Below, one piece after another: positions 17,738 to 26,662 of a DNA stretch of 63,678 nt. The stretch's first letter is position 1. Each line of letters begins with the position of its first letter. Source of the DNA: Clostridiales bacterium (GTDB taxonomy: Bacteria > Bacillota > Clostridia > Lachnospirales > Lachnospiraceae); the NCBI GenBank assembly GCA_021202925.1, contig JAJQCD010000022.1:1-63678 (forward strand). Direction: 5' to 3'. Below the pieces are notes generated by a model, which was given only the letters and a program-made list of their open reading frames with translations, was not told where the DNA came from and ran no database searches. Made by a program: the position numbers and the translations under genes.

Positions 17738-18825
17738 GGATAGGTCACCTCGCTTTCAATCAGATAATCCTCTCCAAGCCGGGTCAGCCGGGCATGGTTC
17801 AGAAGAAAGGCTTCTGACGGGGAATGGACGCCCTCTCCACTGATGGGGGAGACGGCTTCCTGTCCGCCAAAGAGCTTTGGTGCGATATAGGCCTGGACGC
17901 GTGTGACAATCTGTTGCTCCAGTGCGCTCCAGTTCAGCTGTGCGCCGCCTTCTAACAGAACGCTGTCGATGCCGCGCGCGCCAAGCTCTGCCATCAGCTG
18001 CCGCAGATTGACGTGACCGCTCCATTCGTCCGTGCAGATGATCTGGCAGCCATGGTCGAGATAGCTTTGCTGCCTTGCCGGGTCGGTTTCGCATGTGGCG
18101 AGGATTGTCGGCACTTCGTGGGCGGTCTGGATGACGGTAGCAGTTTCCGGGGTGCGCAGATGGGTGTCGCAGATGATGCGAACCGGGTTCTTCGCACCGG
18201 GAATCCGGCAGGTCAGTTGCGGATTATCGTGAATCACCGTTTCTACGCCGACCATAATGCCGGCACAGAGAAGGTGGGTTTCCTGAACATGCGCACGAGC
18301 CTTTTCTCCCGTAATCCACTGGGACTGGTGCGTGCGGGTTGCGATGCGTCCGTCCATTGTCATGGCGTATTTCATAATGACGTAAGGCTTCCGCTCGCGG
18401 ATATAGTGGTAAAAAATCCGGTTCAGTTCCAGGCATTCTTCTTTCAGAATTCCGATATCCACCTGAATTCCATGTTTTTTCAGAATTTCCACGCCTTTTC
18501 CCGCGACCTTCGGATTGATGTCGAGCGCACCGACAACGACCCGGGCGAGCCGGTGTTCAAGGATTGCCTCTGTGCAGGGGGGAGTTTTGCCGTAGTGGCA
18601 GCACGGTTCAAGGGTCACATAGAGGGTTGCGCCTTCGGCAGATTCCGTCAGCGAAGCGAGCGCTTCACGTTCTGCGTGCGGACCGCCGTAGGATTTGTGG
18701 TAGCCTTCGCCGATGATCCGACCATCTTTGACGATGACCGCGCCGACCATCGGATTCGGGTTGACATGGCCGGCCCCCTTTTTGGCCAGGTCCAGCGCAC
18801 GGCGCATATAATCGATGTCATTCAA
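17719..18825 (-). CDS. ribD: Bifunctional pyrimidine deaminase/reductase RibD
   Basis: I place the start at TTG 18825 (M-NDIDYMRRALDLAKKG), with AAGGAGG 11 bases before it, giving 368 residues, the usual length. The frame stays open further upstream, but that stretch is riboswitch and terminators. The deaminase half has the zinc motif HAE (GGPHAEREAL) and PCCHYGKTPPC. The reductase half has KYAMTMDGRIAT and LLEGGAQLNWS. It catalyses the second and third steps of riboflavin synthesis. It is the first gene of ribDEBAH. An ATG at 18807 is an alternative start but lies too far from the ribosome binding site. Confidence 0.94.
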   Translation of the reverse strand: MNDIDYMRRALDLAKKGAGHVNPNPMVGAVIVKDGRIIGEGYHKSYGGPHAEREALASLTESAEGATLYVTLEPCCHYGKTPPCTEAILEHRLARVVVGALDINPKVAGKGVEILKKHGIQVDIGILKEECLELNRIFYHYIRERKPYVIMKYAMTMDGRIATRTHQSQWITGEKARAHVQETHLLCAGIMVGVETVIHDNPQLTCRIPGAKNPVRIICDTHLRTPETATVIQTAHEVPTILATCETDPARQQSYLDHGCQIICTDEWSGHVNLRQLMAELGARGIDSVLLEGGAQLNWSALEQQIVTRVQAYIAPKLFGGQEAVSPISGEGVHSPSEAFLLNHARLTRLGEDYLIESEVTYPCLRES

Positions 18826-18861
18826 AACTGCAATCGCCTCCTTTTTGCTGATATCCCGGAT

Positions 18862-18893
18862 AAAAAATGCCCCGGGACTTGCGTCTTGGGGCA
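18862..18893 (-). terminator. Second terminator in the ribD leader
   Basis: On the minus strand TGCCCC-aa-GAC, GCAA loop, GTC-cc-GGGGCA (18893-18868) is followed by TTTTTT (18867-18862). It lies between the first riboswitch terminator and the ribD ribosome binding site, so the leader has two terminators in series. Confidence 0.75.
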
Positions 18894-18925
18894 GGGAGAA
18901 AGCGGGTTCTGTTAGTATGGCAAAC

Positions 18926-18958
18926 AAAAAACCCTGGAATATATCAGATATTCCAGGG
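18926..18958 (-). terminator. Expression-platform terminator of the ribD FMN riboswitch
   Basis: Minus strand CCCTGGAATAT (18958-18948) pairs perfectly with ATATTCCAGGG (18942-18932) and is followed by TTTTTT (18931-18926), just downstream of the aptamer. Its GCCCT could instead pair with AGGGC at the 5' edge of the aptamer to form an antiterminator. Confidence 0.9.
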
Positions 18959-18982
18959 CGATGAATGCACAACAAAAAAATA

Positions 18983-19090
18983 TCTTCTTTCATCCAGACT
19001 ATACTGTCGGCTTCGGAATCACACCGAATCATGCCTTGCGGCTCGTGGGCTGTACCACCGGTAGGGACTTGCACCCTGCCCTGAAGATTA
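18983..19090 (-). promoter_or_regulatory. FMN riboswitch (RFN element) controlling ribDEBAH
   Basis: The minus strand carries the conserved RFN blocks in order: AGGGCAGGGTGCAAGTCCC, TACCGGTGGTA, GCCCACGAGCC, ATTCGGTGTGATTCCGAAGCC, GACAGTATAGTCTGGATGAA and AGAAGA. Promoter upstream, two terminators downstream. Bound FMN is expected to cause premature termination. Confidence 0.96.
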
Positions 19091-19105
19091 ATTGAACTGA
19101 CTTTA

Positions 19106-19134
19106 AGTATACACACGGAACCGGTGTCTGTCAA
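19106..19134 (-). promoter_or_regulatory. Promoter of the riboflavin operon
   Basis: Minus strand consensus TTGACA (19129-19134), 17-base spacer, TATACT (19106-19111). It lies about 25 bases beyond the malic enzyme stop codon, with no terminator between. Confidence 0.88.
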
Positions 19135-19158
19135 TAGCATGTTTTGGTGCGTGTTATT

Positions 19159-20346
19159 TCAGAGGATTTCTGCGTAGGGAATCCGGCTGATTCCTTCGGC
19201 CTCCGCTTGCTTTGCCACCGCATTGGCGACTGCAAGGACGGCACGCCGGTCAAAGGCAGACGGGATCACATACTCCGGTGTGAGTTCCTCTGGCGGGATT
19301 ACATCCGCAATCGCGTGCGACGCGGCGACCTTCATCGCTTCGGTGATGTCTCTGGCGCGCACGGCGAGGATGCCCTTGAAGAGTCCGGGGAAGACCAAGA
19401 CATTGTTGATCTGGTTCGGATAGTCGGAACGACCACTGCCAACAATGGCCGCGCCGCCGGCTTTCGCTTCTTCCGGCATGATCTCCGGAACTGGGTTGGC
19501 CATGGCAAAGACGATGCCCTGGTTCATTGTGGCAATCATTTCTTTCGTGACCAGGTGAGGCCGGGATACGCCAATAAAAATGTCGGCGTTTACCAGCGCG
19601 TCCGCGAGTGTTCCGTGCTCTCTGCCTGTGTTGCTGATGTGGGAGATTTCTTCCTGGCCGGAGTTGAGCCCTTCATTTCCTTCGCAGATCATGCCGTTCA
19701 CATCGCACATGATGATGTTGCCGAAGCCCATGTTAATCAGATGCTTGCCGATTGCCACGCCGGCTGCACCGGCGCCGTTGATGACGACACGGAGCGTTCC
19801 CATTTCTTTGTGCGTCACCTTTACCGCGTTTAAGAGCGCTGCGCCGACGACAATCGCCGTGCCATGCTGGTCGTCGTGGAAGACCGGAATATCGCAGACT
19901 TCCTTCAGCCTGCGTTCGATCTCAAAGCACCGGGGCGCTGCAATGTCCTCCAGATTGATGCCGCCGAAGCTTTTGGAGATCAGGGCGATCGTCTGAACGA
20001 TGGTGTCTACATCTTTGGAGTCTATGCACAGTGGGAATGCGTCCACATCGGCAAAGGTCTTAAAAAGGGCGCATTTCCCTTCCATGACCGGCATGCCTGC
20101 GGACGGGCCGATATCACCAAGCCCGAGTACGGCGGTACCGTCGGTGATCATGGCAACCAGATTGCCCTTGCGGGTGAATTCATAGGCGCGATCCTCATCC
20201 TCTGCGATCAGCAGACAGGGCTCCGCCACGCCTGGCGTATATGCGATGGAGAGTTCCTCGCGGTTTGTTATGGGAGCGCGGGAGATCACTTCGATCTTTC
20301 CCTGCCATTCCCTGTGCTTTTCGATTGCAAGCTGTTTTTTATCCAT
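19159..20346 (-). CDS. NAD(P)-dependent malic enzyme (short bacterial type)
   Basis: A 395-residue protein with the MaeB/YtsJ-type catalytic core and no phosphotransacetylase tail. The N-terminal half has the conserved [54 protein letters not shown] and [11 protein letters not shown] metal/malate segments. The NAD(P) fold [17 protein letters not shown] follows, then [10 protein letters not shown]. It decarboxylates malate to pyruvate, giving reduced cofactor. GGGAGGA precedes the ATG. The gene has its own promoter (20618-20646) and an unusually long structured leader. With no terminator before the rib promoter, read-through into the riboflavin leader is possible. Cofactor preference cannot be told safely. 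Confidence 0.94.
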   Translation of the reverse strand: MDKKQLAIEKHREWQGKIEVISRAPITNREELSIAYTPGVAEPCLLIAEDEDRAYEFTRKGNLVAMITDGTAVLGLGDIGPSAGMPVMEGKCALFKTFADVDAFPLCIDSKDVDTIVQTIALISKSFGGINLEDIAAPRCFEIERRLKEVCDIPVFHDDQHGTAIVVGAALLNAVKVTHKEMGTLRVVINGAGAAGVAIGKHLINMGFGNIIMCDVNGMICEGNEGLNSGQEEISHISNTGREHGTLADALVNADIFIGVSRPHLVTKEMIATMNQGIVFAMANPVPEIMPEEAKAGGAAIVGSGRSDYPNQINNVLVFPGLFKGILAVRARDITEAMKVAASHAIADVIPPEELTPEYVIPSAFDRRAVLAVANAVAKQAEAEGISRIPYAEIL

Positions 20347-20611
20347 CAGAAAGTCCTCCCTGGTATGGTTACATGTTGTCTGGAATTATTGTAATGCAGA
20401 TGAAGAATTCCGTCAACCAAAGAAAATGAAAAAAAGAAGCGGCTGCTGGCAGCTCCTTTCGGATGCTGCGGGGAAAGACACAAAGAGAAAGAGCTGCCTA
20501 TCCCCCACAGAAGGCAGCTCCCGGTCACGATCAGAAACCGTTACACAATACAGCTTTCTGGTATCCCCCATACCAGACGTAAGGAAGGCTTCTCTCTTTC
20601 CAACTCTTACA
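20347..20611 (-). promoter_or_regulatory. Long structured 5' leader of the malic enzyme gene (candidate riboregulator)
   Basis: About 265 bases lie between the predicted start and the ATG. Hairpin 1 (20558-20576) has seven perfect pairs around a five-G loop. Hairpin 2 (20491-20520) has eight perfect pairs around a 14-base loop. On the minus strand both contain the 9-mer TGGGGGATA (20562-20570, 20499-20507). The strand of hairpin 2 complementary to GGCAGCTC could instead pair with a copy at 20448-20455, so mutually exclusive folds exist. A seven-T run (20435-20429) lies downstream. No known riboswitch consensus was recognised. Confidence 0.55.
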
Positions 20612-20617
20612 TGTCTA

Positions 20618-20646
20618 AATATAACATTTTTTCGGGCTGACGTCAA
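20618..20646 (-). promoter_or_regulatory. Promoter of the malic enzyme gene
   Basis: Minus strand TTGACG (20641-20646), 17-base spacer, TATATT (20618-20623). It places the transcription start near 20611. Confidence 0.78.
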
Positions 20647-20845
20647 GTGCGTTTTGTGCAATCTGGGCAAAAATATGGGCAGGGCCGGGAAAAAACACAT
20701 AAAAATGTATATAAGAACAGGAATGACGGGTCATCTGCATAGATTTTTCGCAAAATGTGCAGACTGAACATGGAAGTCCCGCCGGAGCGCATGGCGGATT
20801 GCGTGGCGGTTCCGGTGGAATACGCGAAAAGGAGCGGAATGTGAG

Positions 20846-22270
20846 ATGGCATTTTCAAAGAATCTGACGGAAAATATGGAATATATGAAGCGGATTCTGG
20901 CGGCGGAACGAAATTTTGATATCGTCTGTCGTGTACTGGAGGTGGGAGGAAGGAAGGCCTGCGTGTTTTTCGTGGACGGGTTTACGAAGGATGAGGTTCT
21001 TCTGAAAATCTTTCAGGGATGGTCCGGAATCAATACGGCGGATATGCCGCAGGATGCGCAACGCTTTTGCGAACAATATCTGCCATATGGGGAGATTGGC
21101 CTGACCGACAGGGAGGATGAGGCGATTGTCAAACTGCTGACCGGCGTTTCCTGTGTGTTTGTGGACGGGTATGACGCATGCATGACAATCAACTGCCGAT
21201 CCTATCCGTCGCGGGGCGTGGAAGAGCCGGATAAGGATAAGGTGCTGCGTGGGTCACGGGATGGCTTTGTAGAGACGCTGGTCAGCAATGCGGCGCTGAT
21301 CCGGCGGAGAATCCGGGATCCGAAGCTGGTGATGGAGTGCGTGTCGGCGGGGGAAAGCTCACATACAGACATTGCACTCTGCTATATGCGCGGACGGGTG
21401 GATGAAGACCTTCTGGTGAAGGTACGGGAGCGGATTGCAGATTTGCGCGTGGATGCACTGACAATGAATCAGGAGAGCCTGGCGGAGTGCATTTACCCGC
21501 ACAAATGGTATAATCCGTTCCCAAAGTTTAAGTTTTCAGAACGGCCGGATACGGCCGCGGCCTGCATTCTGGAAGGGAATCTGGTCATTCTCGTGGATAA
21601 TTCCCCGGCGGCGATGGTACTGCCATCTTCGGTATTCGATATTATTGAGGAGGCGGATGATTATTATTTCCCGCCATTAACCGGCACCTACCTGCGTCTG
21701 TCGAGGCTGGCGACAGCTCTGCTGAGCCTGCTGCTGACGCCGGTCTTTCTTCTGCTGATGATGCACGCGGATGGATTGCCGGAAAGTCTGGCGTTTTTAC
21801 GGCTGGCGGATGAGACGCATGTGCCATTGCTGGTGCAGCTGCTGATTCTGGAATTCGCGATTGACGGACTGCGGCTGGCCGCGGTCAATACGCCGAATAT
21901 GCTGACTACACCGTTGAGCGTCATCGCGGGTATTGTGCTGGGGGAATACTCGGTCAAGTCCGGATGGTTCAACAGCGAGACGATGCTGTATATGGCGTTT
22001 GTGACGATTGCCAATTACAGCCAGTCGAGCTTTGAACTGGGATATGCGCTGAAATTTATGCGGGTTCTGCTGCTGATTCTGACCGCTTTGCTTGATGTGT
22101 GGGGATTTGCGGCAGGCGTGCTTCTGGTGATCGCTGCGATTGCCTTTAACCGGACCATTGCGGGGAAAAGCTATATTTATCCGCTGATCCCGTTTCGTTG
22201 GAGTGAACTGAAGAAACGGCTGTTCCGGGGTCGGCTGCCGGTGAAGGAAAAGAACAGGGAGGATGCTTGA
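20846..22270 (+). CDS. Spore germination protein of the GerA family, SpoVAF-like
   Basis: A 474-residue protein. A soluble N-terminal part of about 285 residues ends in PHKWYNPFPKFKFSERPDTAAACILEGNLVILVDNSP, the conserved GerA/SpoVAF signature. About five membrane segments follow (from RLSRLATALLSLLLTP). GerA-family proteins sit in the inner spore membrane and form the receptor or the SpoVAF/FigP-type channel that helps germination. Length and the WYNPFPKF motif favour SpoVAF over a three-gene receptor A subunit, and no GerB or GerC genes are adjacent. AAGGAG lies 12 bases upstream of the ATG. Forespore expression (sigma-G) would be expected, but I see no convincing sigma-G promoter. Confidence 0.85.
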   Translation: MAFSKNLTENMEYMKRILAAERNFDIVCRVLEVGGRKACVFFVDGFTKDEVLLKIFQGWSGINTADMPQDAQRFCEQYLPYGEIGLTDREDEAIVKLLTGVSCVFVDGYDACMTINCRSYPSRGVEEPDKDKVLRGSRDGFVETLVSNAALIRRRIRDPKLVMECVSAGESSHTDIALCYMRGRVDEDLLVKVRERIADLRVDALTMNQESLAECIYPHKWYNPFPKFKFSERPDTAAACILEGNLVILVDNSPAAMVLPSSVFDIIEEADDYYFPPLTGTYLRLSRLATALLSLLLTPVFLLLMMHADGLPESLAFLRLADETHVPLLVQLLILEFAIDGLRLAAVNTPNMLTTPLSVIAGIVLGEYSVKSGWFNSETMLYMAFVTIANYSQSSFELGYALKFMRVLLLILTALLDVWGFAAGVLLVIAAIAFNRTIAGKSYIYPLIPFRWSELKKRLFRGRLPVKEKNREDA

Positions 22271-22334
22271 CAGAGGGGCGAGGGCAGTAGATAATAGAGG
22301 CAGCGTTTGAAAAAGGAATGATGGAGGGAAGCAT

Positions 22335-22514
22335 ATGGCGGTGATACCAAAGGATCCGTTGATTCTGCTCAGTTATCTCAATACGCAGCTTCGTGATCGC
22401 TATGCGTCGTTGGAAGCATTGTGTGAGGATATGGGGCTGGAAGCCATGCAGATACGGGAGAAGCTGGCGGCGGTCGGTTTCAGTTATGATGAGGAAAAGA
22501 ACCAGTTCCGTTAG
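22335..22514 (+). CDS. DUF4250 family small protein
   Basis: A 59-residue protein (MAVIPKDPLILLSYL...FSYDEEKNQFR) with GGAGGG just before its ATG. The IPKDP-LLSY-N-LRD-Y-S...LCEDM pattern and the YDEE-NQF ending match the DUF4250 family of short Firmicutes proteins. It looks like a small helical, perhaps DNA-binding-like fold, but the function is unknown. It lies between the germination protein and a membrane protein on the same strand, so it may be co-transcribed with either. Confidence 0.8.
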   Translation: MAVIPKDPLILLSYLNTQLRDRYASLEALCEDMGLEAMQIREKLAAVGFSYDEEKNQFR

Positions 22515-22535
22515 AAGACCGACCGGAGGCAGCTT

Positions 22536-23039
22536 TTGCAGTGGTGCGGATGTATAATTTGCGCGTGGCTGGCGCATATTATCCGTATGAGACGGGTAAG
22601 AAGATTTTTTACGGATTTTTGCAGATGCGGGATGGCCGGCTGGTGCCTGGAGGTGCTGGCAACGTCGGCGGAGTCTGTCCTGGCAGGAGACTGGAGGCTG
22701 ATGGGACGGACCTCGCTTTTGATGTTTCCCATTTATGGATGTGGGGCGGTTCTGCCGCGGATTGCGGAATGGGTGGATGACTGGATCGGAGAAGGATTTG
22801 CGCATCCGGTCGATCAGATGATTCGCCACGGTATGCTGTATATGGTGCTGATCTTTGTGGGAGAATACGCTTCCGGGTCGTGGCTTCGCAGCCTGGGGGT
22901 GTGTCCCTGGGATTATACGGGAACTTGGGCGAGTGTGGGCGGGCTGATCCGCCTGGATTTCGCGCCAGTCTGGTTCGGAACCGGACTGCTGTTTGAAAAA
23001 ATTGTGCAAAGCGCAGCGAAAGAGTATGTGAAACGATGA
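22536..23039 (+). CDS. Putative ABC-transporter type IV membrane protein (PF06541, CmpB-like)
   Basis: A 167-residue membrane protein. The C-terminal WDYTGTWASVGGLIRLDFAPVWFGTGLLFEK is characteristic of PF06541, a family of uncertain function seen mainly in Firmicutes. About four membrane segments are visible. GGAGG at 22525-22529 lies six bases before a TTG at 22536, which I take as start. The first recognisable family sequence begins around MRRVRRFF (ATG 22587), which lacks a ribosome binding site. A terminator follows the stop. Confidence 0.72.
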   Translation: MQWCGCIICAWLAHIIRMRRVRRFFTDFCRCGMAGWCLEVLATSAESVLAGDWRLMGRTSLLMFPIYGCGAVLPRIAEWVDDWIGEGFAHPVDQMIRHGMLYMVLIFVGEYASGSWLRSLGVCPWDYTGTWASVGGLIRLDFAPVWFGTGLLFEKIVQSAAKEYVKR

Positions 23040-23054
23040 AAAAGAGTGGAAAAA

Positions 23055-23089
23055 GCGGGGAAGACAGCTTGTTTTTGCCCCGTTTTTTT
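23055..23089 (+). terminator. Intrinsic terminator
   Basis: GCGGGG (23055-23060) pairs with CCCCG (23078-23082), with an interior CAGCTTG-type loop, followed by seven T (23083-23089). It ends the germination/DUF4250/PF06541 group. Confidence 0.78.
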
Positions 23090-23203
23090 AATATACTAAA
23101 TGAGAGTACGCAAGTGCGAAGCAATCGGCTTTCCTGTGAGGCGAAGCGCTGTGACAGCGAAGCATAGCCGGTTGTGATTAATCCATGACAAGGGGCGAAT
23201 AGA

Positions 23204-23986
23204 ATGGCAGGTTTGTTTCTGATCGGAGTGTTTCTGGGGGGATTTTTGCTGATCAGCACGGGTCCGTTGCTGATCGCGGAGAAGCTGGTCTGGAAGGAGA
23301 AGCCGAAGCGTTGGCAGGAGTATTGTCTGAAGGTGGTGCAGGGTGAGTTTCACTGTCTGCTGCGTGTCGCCGGGGTGACGATTACCGTGAAGGGGCAGGA
23401 GCATATTCCGGAGGAACCGGTTCTTTATGTGGGGAACCACAGCAGCTACTTTGATATTCTGGTTGGCTATGTGACTGTGCCGGGACTGACCGGTTTTGTC
23501 GCGAAGAAGGAACTGGAGAGGGTTCCCGGGCTGGCACAGTGGATGCGGAGCGTCAATTGCCTGTTTCTGGATCGGGAAGATATCCGGGCGGGACTGGCGA
23601 CGATCCGGCATGGGATCGAGAAGGTGAAGAATGGCGTGTCAATCTGGATTTTCCCGGAGGGGACGAGGAATATGGGAGAGGATCTGACGAGGCTTCTTCC
23701 ATTCAAGGAGGGCAGCTTAAAGATCGCGGAGAAGGCCGGATGCCCGGTGGTTCCGGTGGCGATTACCGGGACTCCGGACGTCTGGGAGAAGCATTTGCCG
23801 TGGATTCATTCTTCTCATGTGACCATCGAATATGGGGAACCAATTTACATAAAAAAGCTGCCGCCGCAGGAGAGGAAGCATGTGGGGGCATATGCGCAGT
23901 CTGTGATTGAGGAGATGCTGCGAAAGGAACAGAAGGAACGGAGGAATGAAGGGTATGGACCTACAGGAATGCAGAAGAGAGCTTGA
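23204..23986 (+). CDS. plsC: 1-acyl-sn-glycerol-3-phosphate acyltransferase
   Basis: A 260-residue protein with an N-terminal hydrophobic segment and the four acyltransferase motifs: NHSSYFD (catalytic HX4D), the GFVAKKEL region, IFPEGTRN, and PVVPVAITG. It adds the second acyl chain to lysophosphatidic acid at the membrane in phospholipid synthesis. The weak AAGGGGCGAAT site lies about eight bases before the ATG. The 3' end overlaps the pheA start by 32 bases, an odd pairing of lipid and aromatic amino acid genes that is probably translation-coupled. Confidence 0.92.
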   Translation: MAGLFLIGVFLGGFLLISTGPLLIAEKLVWKEKPKRWQEYCLKVVQGEFHCLLRVAGVTITVKGQEHIPEEPVLYVGNHSSYFDILVGYVTVPGLTGFVAKKELERVPGLAQWMRSVNCLFLDREDIRAGLATIRHGIEKVKNGVSIWIFPEGTRNMGEDLTRLLPFKEGSLKIAEKAGCPVVPVAITGTPDVWEKHLPWIHSSHVTIEYGEPIYIKKLPPQERKHVGAYAQSVIEEMLRKEQKERRNEGYGPTGMQKRA

Positions 23987-25079
23987 CCGGATTGACCGGA
24001 CGATTGTGGAATTGTTTGAACAGAGAATGGCGGTCTGCGGTGAGGTGGCCGCGTCAAAGATCGCTTCCGGCAAGGCGGTGTACGACGCGGCGCGGGAGGA
24101 GCAGAAGCTGGACACGGTCGAACACCTGGCGCATGGAGATTTTAATCCGGCAGCGGTACGGGATTTGTTTACTCATATGATGTCCGTCAGCCGACATTAT
24201 CAGTACCGGCTTCTTGCCGAACACGGCGTAAAGCCGGGGCTCGGTTTTGAGAGGGTTGCCGGGCTGGATACGTCCGGCGCCAGGATTGTGTATCAGGGAG
24301 TGGAAGGCGCTTTCAGCCATGCGGCGTCGCTCAAGTATTTCGGCGACGATGCGGATTTGTATCATGTGGAGACCTTTGAGGCGGCCGTGCGGGAGGTAGA
24401 AGAGGGCCGTGCGGATTATGGTGTGCTTCCGATTGAAAATTCGTCGGCCGGAGCGGTTGTCGATATGTATGATCTGCTGAGCCGTTATCAGACTTATATT
24501 GTGGGAGAGATTTTTCTGCCGGTGAGCCATGCGCTTCTGGTGGGGCCGGATACCCGGCTGGAAGACATCCGGACCGTATATTCTCACCCACAGGCGCTGA
24601 TGCAGTGTTCTTCTTATCTGAACAGCCAGGGATGGAAGCAGGTCTCCTGTCTGAATACCGCCATGGCGGCCAAAAAGGTCCTGGAAGATGGGGACCGGAT
24701 GCAGGCGGCAGTGGCGAGTGAGATTGCCGGCAGGCTGTATGGTCTCTGTGCGTTAAAGACTTCGATACAGAACAGTCAGGGAAATACCACGCGTTTTGTG
24801 ATTCTGTCGAAGCGAGCGGTTTACTGCGAGGACGCGGGCCGCATCAGCATCAGTTTTGAAATTCCGCACCGGAGTGGTTCCCTGTACAACATTCTGGGGA
24901 ATTTTGTCTTCAATGGCGTCAATATGGCGCTGATTGAGTCGCGGCCGATTCCGGGCCGGAACTGGGAATACCGGTTCTTTGTAGATGTGGAGGGGAACCT
25001 GGATCAGGCGTCGGTTGTCAACGCATTGACGGGAATCGGTGAGACGGCGCAGAATCTGCGGATTTTGGGGAACTATTGA
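23955..25079 (+). CDS. pheA: Bifunctional chorismate mutase / prephenate dehydratase
   Basis: I chose ATG 23955 (MDLQECRRELDRIDRTIVELF), ten bases after GGAGG; 374 residues. Residues 1-85 are an AroQ-type chorismate mutase with the conserved Arg and Lys pattern. Residues about 100-280 are prephenate dehydratase (YQGVEGAFSHAAS, VLPIENSSAGAV, SHPQALMQCSSYL, NTTRFVIL). The C-terminus is an ACT domain with GSLYNIL and the phenylalanine-binding ESRP. It converts chorismate to phenylpyruvate and is expected to be feedback-inhibited by phenylalanine. It lies in a four-gene run with plsC, ppx and ppk1. Confidence 0.96.
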   Translation: MDLQECRRELDRIDRTIVELFEQRMAVCGEVAASKIASGKAVYDAAREEQKLDTVEHLAHGDFNPAAVRDLFTHMMSVSRHYQYRLLAEHGVKPGLGFERVAGLDTSGARIVYQGVEGAFSHAASLKYFGDDADLYHVETFEAAVREVEEGRADYGVLPIENSSAGAVVDMYDLLSRYQTYIVGEIFLPVSHALLVGPDTRLEDIRTVYSHPQALMQCSSYLNSQGWKQVSCLNTAMAAKKVLEDGDRMQAAVASEIAGRLYGLCALKTSIQNSQGNTTRFVILSKRAVYCEDAGRISISFEIPHRSGSLYNILGNFVFNGVNMALIESRPIPGRNWEYRFFVDVEGNLDQASVVNALTGIGETAQNLRILGNY

Positions 25080-25096
25080 AAAAGGAGGCAGGCGGT

Positions 25097-26656
25097 ATGA
25101 TACGCACATTTGCGGCGATCAATGTGGGTGCGTTTGAGCTGGCGCTGGGGATTTATGAGATATCGGACAAGAACCGGATCCGCCCGGTTGATTTCATCAA
25201 GCACATGATTGCCCTGGGAAGCGACACGTATTACGAAGGCAAGATCAGCTATCAGCTGGCGGAGGAATTGTGTGACGTCCTGGAGGATTTCTCCCGGATC
25301 ATGAAGGGCTACCAGGTGGATGATTACCGGGCCTATGCGACGAGTGCGCTGCGGGAGGCGCGCAACAGCCAGATCATCATCGAGCAGGTTCGTGTGCGCA
25401 CCGGGATTGAGATCCGGGTGATCAGTAATTCGGAGCAGCGGTTTTTAAGCTACAAGGCGGTGGCGGCCAGAGACGAGGAGTTTACCAATATTATCCAGCA
25501 GGGTACGGCTATTGTGGATATGGGCTTCGGAAGCCTGCAGATTTCGCTGTTTGACAAGGACTGCCTGGTGGCGACGCAGAATCTGCCCCTGGGAGCAGTC
25601 CCAATGAAGGAGACGCTGGCCCGGGCCCGTGTTTCCGTGGAAACGGAGCGGGCGCTTGCCCGGGAGATGGTGGATAATGAACTGGTTACCTTCCGGAAGA
25701 TGTATCTGAAGGACCGGGATATCCGCACGCTGATCGCGGTCGGGGAACCGATCATGATGCTTTATTCCAAGACAGAGGCGTGGAAACAGAGGTCGCCGTT
25801 GTCGCTCGAGGAGCTTGGCGTCGTGTTTGAACGGGTTCGCAGCATGACCAGAGAACAGATTGAGGATGCGTTTGACGTCAATGCGGACTACGCGGCGATG
25901 TTGATGCCGACGGCGGTAATTGTCCGGCGGCTTCTGGAGATTACCGGCGCAGAGAAGATCTGGGCGTCCAGAACCCGGCTGGTTGACGGCATTGCGGCAG
26001 AGTACGCGGAGGATAAAAAACTGCTGAAGCTGAATCATAACTTTGCCAATGATATCATCGTAACCTCCCGGAACCTGGCAAAGCGGTACAAATGCTATAT
26101 GCCGCATGTGCAGGCGGTGGAGGATGCGGCGTTGAAGATTTTTGATGCGCTGAAGAAGTATCACGGCATGAAGGCGCGGGAACGATTGCTTTTGCAGATC
26201 GCGGTCAATCTTCACTCCTGCGGGAAATTCGTGACCATGCGCTATGCGAATGACTGCGCGTACAATATCATCATGTCAACGGAGATCATCGGGTTGTCTC
26301 ATCTGGAGCGGGAGATCGTGGCGAATGTGGTGAAGTACCATGAACAGAAATTTGAATATGACGAGGTGGAGTTGTCGGCCAGCCCGACGCATGACCGGTT
26401 CCGGCAGTCGGAGGAGAGCGTGATCTTAAGAATTGCGAAACTGACCGCGATTCTGCGCCTGGCCAATTCCATGGACCGGAGCCATCTGCGCAAGCTTCAG
26501 GACGCCAGAGTTTCTCTGAAGGAGAATCAGCTGATGATTACGACCGGATATCCGGATGATCTGACCCTGGAGGCGATGTCGATCGCCGAAAAGGGAGATT
26601 TCTTTGAGGAAATATTCGGGGTGCGCCCCGTGCTGAAGCAGAAAAAGAGGGGATGA
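25097..26656 (+). CDS. ppx: Exopolyphosphatase / guanosine pentaphosphatase family protein (Ppx/GppA) with HD domain
   Basis: AAAGGAGGCAGG places the start at 25097 (MIRTFAAINVGAFELALGIYEI), giving 519 residues. The N-terminal half is the ASKHA Ppx/GppA fold (YATSALREARN, IVDMGFGSLQISLF). The C-terminal third is an HD-type helical domain (LLLQIAVNLHSCG..., VVKYHEQ). It probably hydrolyses polyphosphate or pppGpp. The usual DIGSNS phosphate motif is altered here to NVGAFE, so activity on the standard substrate is not certain. Immediate neighbourhood with ppk1, six bases downstream, supports a polyphosphate role. Confidence 0.86.
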   Translation: MIRTFAAINVGAFELALGIYEISDKNRIRPVDFIKHMIALGSDTYYEGKISYQLAEELCDVLEDFSRIMKGYQVDDYRAYATSALREARNSQIIIEQVRVRTGIEIRVISNSEQRFLSYKAVAARDEEFTNIIQQGTAIVDMGFGSLQISLFDKDCLVATQNLPLGAVPMKETLARARVSVETERALAREMVDNELVTFRKMYLKDRDIRTLIAVGEPIMMLYSKTEAWKQRSPLSLEELGVVFERVRSMTREQIEDAFDVNADYAAMLMPTAVIVRRLLEITGAEKIWASRTRLVDGIAAEYAEDKKLLKLNHNFANDIIVTSRNLAKRYKCYMPHVQAVEDAALKIFDALKKYHGMKARERLLLQIAVNLHSCGKFVTMRYANDCAYNIIMSTEIIGLSHLEREIVANVVKYHEQKFEYDEVELSASPTHDRFRQSEESVILRIAKLTAILRLANSMDRSHLRKLQDARVSLKENQLMITTGYPDDLTLEAMSIAEKGDFFEEIFGVRPVLKQKKRG

Positions 26657-26662
26657 TTGGAT

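Noticed and set aside
18826-19140. Upstream extension of ribD by about 105 codons
   Set aside because: This stretch is the FMN aptamer and two terminators; a ribosome binding site supports TTG 18825 as start.
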